This document shows, in pieces, positions 6,875 to 10,868 of a stretch of 10,868 nucleotides of DNA (position 1 is the first letter of the stretch; every line of letters starts with the position of its first letter). Below the pieces are notes generated by a model that searched no databases, was not told where the DNA came from, and saw only the letters and a program-made list of their open reading frames with translations. This stretch comes from DASQUP01 sp035641235. Lineage in GTDB: Bacteria > Actinomycetota > CADDZG01 > WHSQ01. The stretch lies in NCBI GenBank assembly GCA_035641235.1, contig DASQUP010000129.1:1-10868 (forward strand), in the 5' to 3' direction. Position numbers and translations under genes: made by a program.

Positions 6875-8320
6875 ATGAAACCTCGAAGGCTGGGAGATTT
6901 TCTTTGGGAACTGCCCATCGGCTTCGTGGACGGGATGCGAGTTCCCGGCCGCGTGTTTGCCTCGGAGGCACTCTTCAACAAGGCACTCGAGGACAGGGCG
7001 GCGGAGCAGGTTGCCAACGTCGCCACTCTCCCAGGTGTTGTAGGTGCTTCCTTCGCAATGCCGGACATCCATTGGGGTTACGGATTCCCGATTGGAGGAG
7101 TCGCTGCCACGGACGCCGACCATGGGGGCGTCGTTTCTCCAGGCGGCGTGGGATTCGACATCGGATGCGGGGTGCGGCTGGTCCGAAGCGACCTCGACTT
7201 CACGCGCGAGGTGCAGCCTCGGCTCAAAGAGCTGACGGCGATGCTAGGGCGGCGGGCGCCGAGGGGCGTTGGAGGAAAGGGACGCATGCAGCTCGACGCG
7301 CGCGAAATGGAAGCCGTCCTCACCGAGGGAGTGAAGTTCGTCCTCGGTCAGAAGGCCGGTTGGGACGAAGACGAAGAACTGTCCGAGGATGCCGGCACGC
7401 TGCCCAATGCACAGCCCGAGTTCGTCTCGGACAGGGCCAAGGAGCGGGGGGCGAGCCAGCTCGGGAGCCTGGGTGCCGGCAACCACTTCCTCGAAATTCA
7501 GGTGGTGGATGAGGTTCGCGATCGGCGCGCCGCCGACGTCCTTCGAATGTTCGAGGGTCAGGTGTGCGTGATGATCCACTCGGGCTCGCGGGGCGTCGGA
7601 CACCAGGCCTGCACGGACCATCTGAAGGTGGTGGATCGGCTCTCGTCCAAGTTGGGTTACACGTTGCCGGATCGGCAGCTCGCCTGCGTGCCCCTGGACC
7701 ACGAGGTTGCAGAGAGTTACCTCGGCGCGATGGATGCAGCGGGGAACTTCGCGAAGGCGAACCGGCAGGTCTTGACGGACGCGGTGCGGGAGTCGTTCGA
7801 GGCGGTACTTGGTCGCCCGGCGAGCGACATGGGAATGTCGCTCATCTACGACGTGTCCCACAATCTCGCGAAGTTCGAGGAGCACAACGTCGACGGCACT
7901 AAGCGCACGCTTTGCGTGCACAGGAAGGGCGCGACGCGCTCGTTTGGTCCCGGACGCTCCGAGATCCCCTCCGCGTATCGTGAGGTCGGCCAACCGGTGA
8001 TCATTCCGGGATCGATGGGCACGGCGTCGTTCGTCCTCGTCGGTACGGAGGCCGCTCACGACCTCGCCTTCGGATCAACTTGTCACGGCGCGGGTCGCGC
8101 AATGTCTCGCACAAAAGCCAAGAAGGTGATGTCGGGCCAGGACCTCAAGAAGGAGCTCGAAGGGCAGGGGATTGTGCTCGCTCGCTCCTCCGTCAAGCTG
8201 CTATCCGAGGAAGCTCCCTACGCATACAAGGATGCGACGGAGGTTGTCGAGACGTGCGAGGGCGCGGGCCTCTCGAATGTCGTCGCTCGATTGCGGCCCG
8301 TAGGTGTGGTGAAGGGCTAG
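6875..8320 (+). CDS. rtcB: RtcB RNA-splicing ligase
   Basis: GTP- and Mn-dependent ligase that joins RNA 2',3'-cyclic-phosphate or 3'-phosphate ends to 5'-OH ends, used in RNA repair. It is 481 residues, full length. Metal ligands and active site are all present: D95 and C98 in GFDIGCGV, H204 in GAGNHFLEI, H235 in MIHSGSRGVGHQ, H329 in DVSHNLAKFEEH, and the guanylylated histidine H404 in STCHGAGRAMSR. These numbers nearly coincide with those of Pyrococcus horikoshii RtcB. KGATRSFGPG and PGSMGTASF are further conserved motifs. The ATG at 6875 has a purine-rich site AGAGGTGA (6861-6868). It follows archease in the same operon. Its TAG stop (8318-8320) overlaps the TAG of the convergent SDR gene. 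No sigma-54-type promoter or rtcR is seen, unlike the Escherichia coli locus. Confidence 0.97.
   Translation: MKPRRLGDFLWELPIGFVDGMRVPGRVFASEALFNKALEDRAAEQVANVATLPGVVGASFAMPDIHWGYGFPIGGVAATDADHGGVVSPGGVGFDIGCGVRLVRSDLDFTREVQPRLKELTAMLGRRAPRGVGGKGRMQLDAREMEAVLTEGVKFVLGQKAGWDEDEELSEDAGTLPNAQPEFVSDRAKERGASQLGSLGAGNHFLEIQVVDEVRDRRAADVLRMFEGQVCVMIHSGSRGVGHQACTDHLKVVDRLSSKLGYTLPDRQLACVPLDHEVAESYLGAMDAAGNFAKANRQVLTDAVRESFEAVLGRPASDMGMSLIYDVSHNLAKFEEHNVDGTKRTLCVHRKGATRSFGPGRSEIPSAYREVGQPVIIPGSMGTASFVLVGTEAAHDLAFGSTCHGAGRAMSRTKAKKVMSGQDLKKELEGQGIVLARSSVKLLSEEAPYAYKDATEVVETCEGAGLSNVVARLRPVGVVKG
8317..8320. other. Shared palindromic stop (CTAG) of convergent genes
   Basis: The four bases CTAG carry the TAG stop of rtcB on the plus strand (8318-8320) and the TAG stop of the SDR gene on the minus strand (8319-8317). 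No intergenic space exists for a terminator between the two genes, so each transcript must run into the other's coding region. Confidence 0.95.
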
Positions 8321-9051
8321 GGAATCGTCTTGATCAAGCCTCCGTCCACCACGATCGATTGGCCCGTTATGTAGGCCGCTTGCACCGAGCACAGGTAAGC
8401 GCACAGCGACCCGATCTCGTGTGCGTCTCCTAAACGCCCAAGCGGCACGGACTCGGCCGCGCTGCTTGCCGATTCTTCGTCCCATAGGGGTGTGATGATG
8501 TTGCCCGGCGCGATCGTGTTGACAGCTATTTCGTGGGGCGCCAGCTCGATGGACAGATGTTTCGCGAGTGCAGCCAGCGCCGAACGGTACGTTGCCGAGA
8601 AGAGCCTGCCGGCCAGCCATTCGTGCGCCGCGATCGAGCTGATGTTCACGATGCGGCCCGCAGGTGAATCCGCCAGGAGCGGCCGAACGAGTCGCACCAG
8701 TCGGACGACGCTCATAAGGGTGGCCTCGTGGGCAGCCGTGAAGGAATCGTCGGCTGCATCAGCGAATCCGCCGGTTTGAGGATCCGGCACATTCGTCACA
8801 AGGATGTCCAGGCCTCCAAGCTGATGCGCGGCTGCCTGAATGAGTTCCTGCGAGTCGTTTTCTTGTGTCACGTCCGACGCGAGCCAGCCGGCCGCGCCGA
8901 TCTCTCTTGCTGCGGCTTCGAGTGGCTCCGGGTTGCGCGCCGAGACGAATACACGGGCACCCTCGGCCGCGAGTGCGGCAGCGCAGGCCTTTCCGATTCC
9001 GCTTGACGCCGCCGTTACCAGCGCGCGTCGTCCTTCGAGCCCAAGGTCCAT
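8317..9051 (-). CDS. Atypical short-chain dehydrogenase/reductase lacking catalytic Tyr and Lys
   Basis: SDR-fold protein, 244 residues from ATG 9051, preceded by GGAGAA; a further start at 9093 lacks support. The Rossmann motif is LVTAASSGIGKA (Ala replaces the first Gly of TGxxxGIG). DV is at 60-61, and TNVPDP (86-91) replaces the usual NNAG. NISS gives the expected catalytic Ser (S138/S139). The position 13 residues after S139, normally Tyr, is S152, and the Lys four further is R156 (SATYR in place of YxxxK). The rest (LAKHLSIELAP, VNTIAPGNIITP, ITGQSIVVDGG) is typical FabG-like. A subfamily with SxxxR in place of YxxxK (for example SNALR) is known to me among proteins annotated as 3-oxoacyl-ACP reductases, so this need not be a dead gene. 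Substrate unknown; ordinary Tyr-Lys proton relay is not possible as written. Confidence 0.9.
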   Translation of the reverse strand: MDLGLEGRRALVTAASSGIGKACAAALAAEGARVFVSARNPEPLEAAAREIGAAGWLASDVTQENDSQELIQAAAHQLGGLDILVTNVPDPQTGGFADAADDSFTAAHEATLMSVVRLVRLVRPLLADSPAGRIVNISSIAAHEWLAGRLFSATYRSALAALAKHLSIELAPHEIAVNTIAPGNIITPLWDEESASSAAESVPLGRLGDAHEIGSLCAYLCSVQAAYITGQSIVVDGGLIKTIP

Positions 9052-9121
9052 GAGTGTGCTTCTCCGATCTCCATCAGTCGGATGTTGCCTCACCTCGAGG
9101 ACCCTAAAGCGTGGAACCGCT

Positions 9122-9157
9122 ATCCGCCGGCCCGGGGTCTGAGTCGGGCCGGCGGAT
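9122..9157. terminator. Strong 13-bp hairpin between SDR gene and CHRD remnant
   Basis: ATCCGCCGGCCCG (9122-9134) is exactly complementary to 9145-9157, with a 10-nt loop. It lies 15 bases downstream of the TAA (9174-9172) of the minus-strand CHRD remnant and upstream of the SDR start, so it most likely terminated the CHRD gene. No T-tract follows on either strand, as is common for actinobacterial hairpin terminators. Confidence 0.65.
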
Positions 9158-9171
9158 GCGGCGGTAATTGG

Positions 9172-9525
9172 TTAGATACCTTCCTCGTCGTCCTCGAGGT
9201 TGCCCCGAATGGCTCCTCCCGGGAAGGCTCCGTTGTGCAGGTTGGTGTAGTAGTTGCCGGGATTCGTGCCGATGTCCTCGATCAACTCTTGAGACACGCC
9301 CTGTGCGCACCCCACCGCGCCTCCCGTGCCGTCGGCACCATGCTGGATCCTGCTCGCATTGCCCAGCAGGTCCACAACGACCGGGCCGGTTTACGCCCAC
9401 CCCACCGATGTGAATGTGCGCCGCGGTCGGAACAGCTGGACGACCTCCGTGCAGCGAGAGAACTCCGCGCCGAGCGCGCTAGAACCTACCGCTCCGCTGG
9501 CGCCGACGCCTGGATTGGAGCGCAT
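9172..9525 (-). pseudogene. Frameshifted CHRD-domain gene remnant
   Basis: The minus strand encodes recognisable CHRD-domain pieces in different frames. The C-terminal piece (from about 9381 to the TAA at 9172) reads VVVDLLGNAS, then GTNPGNYYTNLHNG and FPGGAIRGNL, a standard CHRD ending. Just upstream, in another frame, TAAHIHIGGVGVN (about 9428-9389) is the hallmark AHIH segment. The expected junction GVGVN-GP-VVVDLL needs one base removed within 9382-9389. Further upstream a third change of frame leads to a high-GC3 stretch (SNPGVGASG ... GAEFS, about 9519-9460) that may be the N-terminal part. No signal peptide or clean start is found, so the left part is uncertain and may contain a deletion. 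At least two frame changes suggest a decaying gene; assembly indels are the alternative. An intact CHRD gene lies 0.5 kb away on the other strand. Confidence 0.7.
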
Positions 9526-9914
9526 CCCCGAGCTGATCGAGTCGAGCAGACACGTCGGGGCAGACGTTTCTCTGCGCGTCGAGGGGTCCCCGCGCGCGAA
9601 CAGACTGAAGATTTCGGCATGATGTTGATGACCCAGGAATGCCGCCGGCACTTTACGCTCGTGTGGATGCCGAAAATGGGCCGCGTATTTGGTCCCAGCA
9701 GAGCACGCAAACCCAAGTGGCTGATGGCCCTCAGGAGCATCCGTCGGCGATCCGGCTCAGATCCTTCCCCGATCTGAACGCCAAGCGCCTGAGGTTCGTA
9801 GCCATCAGGGAAGGCGGGTCCGTTTGGGGAGACTTGGCTCGAACGATGCCGGGTCGTGGAACCACCCTCGCGTGCGGACCATATCTCGGCAGATCAGCCA
9901 GAAGGAGGGGAAGG
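9526..9914. other. Non-coding region upstream of CHRD gene
   Basis: About 390 bp without a gene I can support. Open frames on both strands cross it but show no family motif. It holds the nested inverted repeats at 9721-9808 and the leader of the CHRD gene. No clear -35/-10 pair is visible. Confidence 0.5.
9721..9808 (+). promoter_or_regulatory. Nested inverted repeats, possible structured leader
   Basis: CTGATGGC (9721-9728) pairs with GCCATCAG (9801-9808). The adjoining CCTCAGG (9729-9735) pairs with CCTGAGG (9788-9794), leaving a 6-nt bulge on the 3' side. Inside, GGCG (9746-9749) can pair with CGCC (9779-9782), and TCAGATC (9757-9763) pairs with GATCTGA (9771-9777) around a 7-nt loop. The arms nest in order into one long folded element, ending about 106 bases before the CHRD start codon. 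I do not recognise it as a known riboswitch. Confidence 0.4.
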
Positions 9915-10376
9915 ATGAGGAGGTCCATTGCGATCGTTACCATCCTGTCGGCCGTCCTCGCCACCGCAGGTGTGGCGTATGCCGACGACCTGAAGTTCGC
10001 AGCCGAGCTCTCGGGCGCCGAAGAGAACCCGCCGGTCGAGACCGAGGGCGAAGGCGAGGCGAAGTTCGAGTCGGACGGGTCGAGCGTCGACTTCGAGCTC
10101 AAGTGGGACGACCTGAGCACTCCGGCCTTCGCCGCCCACATCCACTGTGGAGCGAGGGGGGTGAACGGTCCGGTTGGCGTCACGCTCTTTGCGGGAGCGG
10201 GGGACACCGAAGGCGAGGTCGAGGCCTCCTTCTTCGCACCCAACCCCGGTAACGCGTGTGGCTGGGAGGATCTCGCCGACGTGCTCGGCGCGATGGCCAC
10301 CGGCGGGGCCTACGTCAACGTCCACACCTCGCAACACCCGGGCGGCGAGGTACGCGGACAGATAGCCGTGGACTGA
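9915..10376 (+). CDS. Secreted CHRD-domain protein
   Basis: Exported single-domain CHRD protein, 153 residues. ATG 9915 follows a strong ribosome site AAGGAGGGG (9902-9910). An upstream open frame extends to 9639 but would bury the signal peptide, so it is rejected. Residues 1-23 form a Sec signal: MRRS, a hydrophobic core (IAIVTILSAVLATAGV), and AYA before the likely cut after A23. The CHRD domain follows: LSGAEENPPVET (31-43), FAAHIHCGARGVNGPVGV (72-89), and YVNVHTSQHPGGEVRGQI (133-150). C78 and C115 are the only cysteines of the mature protein and could form a disulfide. CHRD domains are named from chordin; in bacteria their function is poorly known, so none is assigned. It stands alone between a structured leader and a strong terminator. 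Confidence 0.92.
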   Translation: MRRSIAIVTILSAVLATAGVAYADDLKFAAELSGAEENPPVETEGEGEAKFESDGSSVDFELKWDDLSTPAFAAHIHCGARGVNGPVGVTLFAGAGDTEGEVEASFFAPNPGNACGWEDLADVLGAMATGGAYVNVHTSQHPGGEVRGQIAVD

Positions 10377-10390
10377 GCTCACAGCTCGCT

Positions 10391-10426
10391 GCGTGCAGGG
10401 GGCGGTTCGGAGCCGCCCCTGCACGC
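10391..10426 (+). terminator. Strong hairpin terminator of CHRD gene
   Basis: GCGTGCAGGGGGCGG (10391-10405) pairs with CCGCCCCTGCACGC (10413-10426) with one bulged G and a TTCGGAG-type loop. It starts 15 bases after the CHRD stop. A short T-containing stretch (TCGTTAATCTGCTT) follows but no real U-tract. Position and strength make termination its likely job. Confidence 0.8.
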
Positions 10427-10673
10427 TCGTTAATCTGCTTAAACCGATGCATCCTCATCGGGTGAGTCATCCGTCCCTCGTTGAGGCCTAGGGCGCTCGA
10501 GACCCAGACCCTCCCGTCGCCTCTGCCACGTGACCGTCACCCCCACGTCGTCCGCCTGCGCCGTTCGGTATGGGGATACGGAGCTGCCAGGAGCGGCGCT
10601 CAGAGGGGCCGGGATTCCGCGCTTATGGCCGAATCAAATAGGTCGAGCAGCACACATTGGGCGCTTCGGATGC
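10427..10673. other. Intergenic region upstream of SOS promoter
   Basis: About 250 bp with no gene I can support; the open frame starting at 10481 shows no motif and lies in a different frame from the coding-like sequence after 10750. The only structure noted is a small hairpin, CCGATG (10444-10449) with CATCGG (10456-10461). Confidence 0.5.
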
Positions 10674-10702
10674 TTGACTATCGAACATATGTTCGCTACA
10701 TT
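10674..10702 (+). promoter_or_regulatory. Near-consensus promoter with LexA-type SOS box
   Basis: TTGACT (10674-10679) and TACATT (10697-10702) are separated by exactly 17 bp, a good housekeeping-sigma promoter. The spacer contains CGAACATATGTTCG (10682-10695), a perfect palindrome fitting the Gram-positive/actinobacterial SOS box CGAAC-N4-GTTCG. A repressor bound there would occlude RNA polymerase. Transcription is expected to start near 10709, about 40 bases before the gene's ATG. The downstream gene is therefore predicted to be LexA-repressed and DNA-damage inducible. Confidence 0.85.
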
Positions 10703-10749
10703 AACGGGCAGGAGGCCGCGCTCCTGAGGAAGGACTTTTATGGGAGCGC

Positions 10750-10868
10750 ATGCCCTGGTTCTCCAAGAAATCCAAAGGAACGTCGGTCGAACGGGCGCGC
10801 CGGGAAGCCGACAAGCTCGACCCCCTGATGGGCGCGAAGGCGACGACCCTGCAGCGCCCGACGCGCCG
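10750..10868 (+). CDS. Start of unidentified SOS-controlled gene (partial)
   Basis: Thirty-nine codons are visible before the right edge, beginning MPWFSKKSKGTSVERARR and ending RPTR. I do not recognise the protein; it does not start like RecA, LexA, DinB, ImuB or DnaE2 as I know them. It is strongly basic. This frame has very high GC at third positions, like the other genes here, whereas the overlapping frame from ATG 10740 does not. The start is not settled: GGGAG (10742-10746) is only three bases from ATG 10750, while the better AGGAAGGA (10727-10734) fits ATG 10740, whose frame looks non-coding. The promoter and SOS box just upstream predict induction by DNA damage. Confidence 0.65.
   Translation, partial: MPWFSKKSKGTSVERARREADKLDPLMGAKATTLQRPTR

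Noticed and set aside
9082..9777. 231-residue plus-strand open frame opposite the CHRD remnant
   Set aside because: It shows no domain, crosses the hairpin at 9122-9157, and the opposite strand carries clear CHRD motifs.
9639..9914. N-terminal extension of the CHRD protein by 92 residues
   Set aside because: It would place the Sec signal peptide internally; ATG 9915 has a strong ribosome-binding site directly upstream.
10740..10868. Alternative frame from ATG 10740 with a better Shine-Dalgarno
   Set aside because: Third-position GC is much lower than in the 10750 frame and the translation is Arg/Gly/Pro-rich noise; kept only as an alternative start signal.
1..10868. CRISPR array, tRNA, rRNA, insertion sequence or prophage
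   Set aside because: I saw no regularly spaced repeats, no tRNA-like cloverleaf, no transposase or integrase motifs and no terminal repeats with target duplications.

Overview
The window is high-GC, densely packed bacterial chromosome. Actinomycetota is the best guess. This rests on strong GC bias at third codon positions, a HtrA-MoxR-DUF58-VWA cluster resembling the mycobacterial Rv1479-Rv1481 arrangement, a CGAAC-N4-GTTCG SOS box of the Gram-positive/actinobacterial type, hairpins without U-tracts, and a small CCCH zinc-binding protein. It is an inference from gene content; no rRNA or tRNA gene is present to confirm it.

Layout. (1) 1-631, minus strand: OmpR-family response regulator cut by the window edge, divergent from the next gene. 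(2) 632-780: divergent intergenic region with several inverted repeats. (3) 781-4953, plus strand: membrane-anchored HtrA protease, MoxR AAA+ ATPase, DUF58 protein and BatA-like VWA membrane protein. They are separated by 11 nt, an ATGA overlap and another ATGA overlap, so they are almost certainly one translationally coupled operon for envelope or protein quality control. (4) 4954-5196: non-coding gap with a weak T-tract and a perfect 11-bp inverted repeat. (5) 5197-8320, plus strand: a 62-residue CCCH protein, a CapA-like metallophosphoesterase without a membrane anchor, archease, and RtcB RNA ligase. The last three are close enough to be one RNA-repair operon. (6) 8317-9051, minus strand: an atypical short-chain dehydrogenase, convergent with rtcB and sharing a CTAG in which both stop codons lie. 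(7) 9122-9157: GC-rich hairpin. (8) 9172-~9525, minus strand: frameshifted remnant of a CHRD-domain gene. (9) 9721-9808: nested inverted repeats upstream of (10) an intact secreted CHRD protein (9915-10376, plus strand) closed by a strong hairpin. (11) 10427-10673: non-coding. (12) 10674-10868: near-consensus promoter with a perfect SOS box in its spacer, driving a gene that runs off the right edge.

How they fit. The regulator beside htrA suggests an envelope-stress circuit. MoxR ATPases commonly work with VWA proteins as chaperone-like complexes, and a protease in the same operon fits that theme. Archease activates RtcB, which ligates 2',3'-cyclic-phosphate or 3'-phosphate RNA ends to 5'-OH ends. 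The phosphoesterase upstream is a candidate end-processing partner. The LexA-type promoter at the right edge marks a DNA-damage-inducible gene of unknown identity. The most novel-looking points are the SOS-controlled gene, the CapA-like/archease/RtcB grouping with its CCCH neighbour, and the SDR lacking the catalytic Tyr and Lys.
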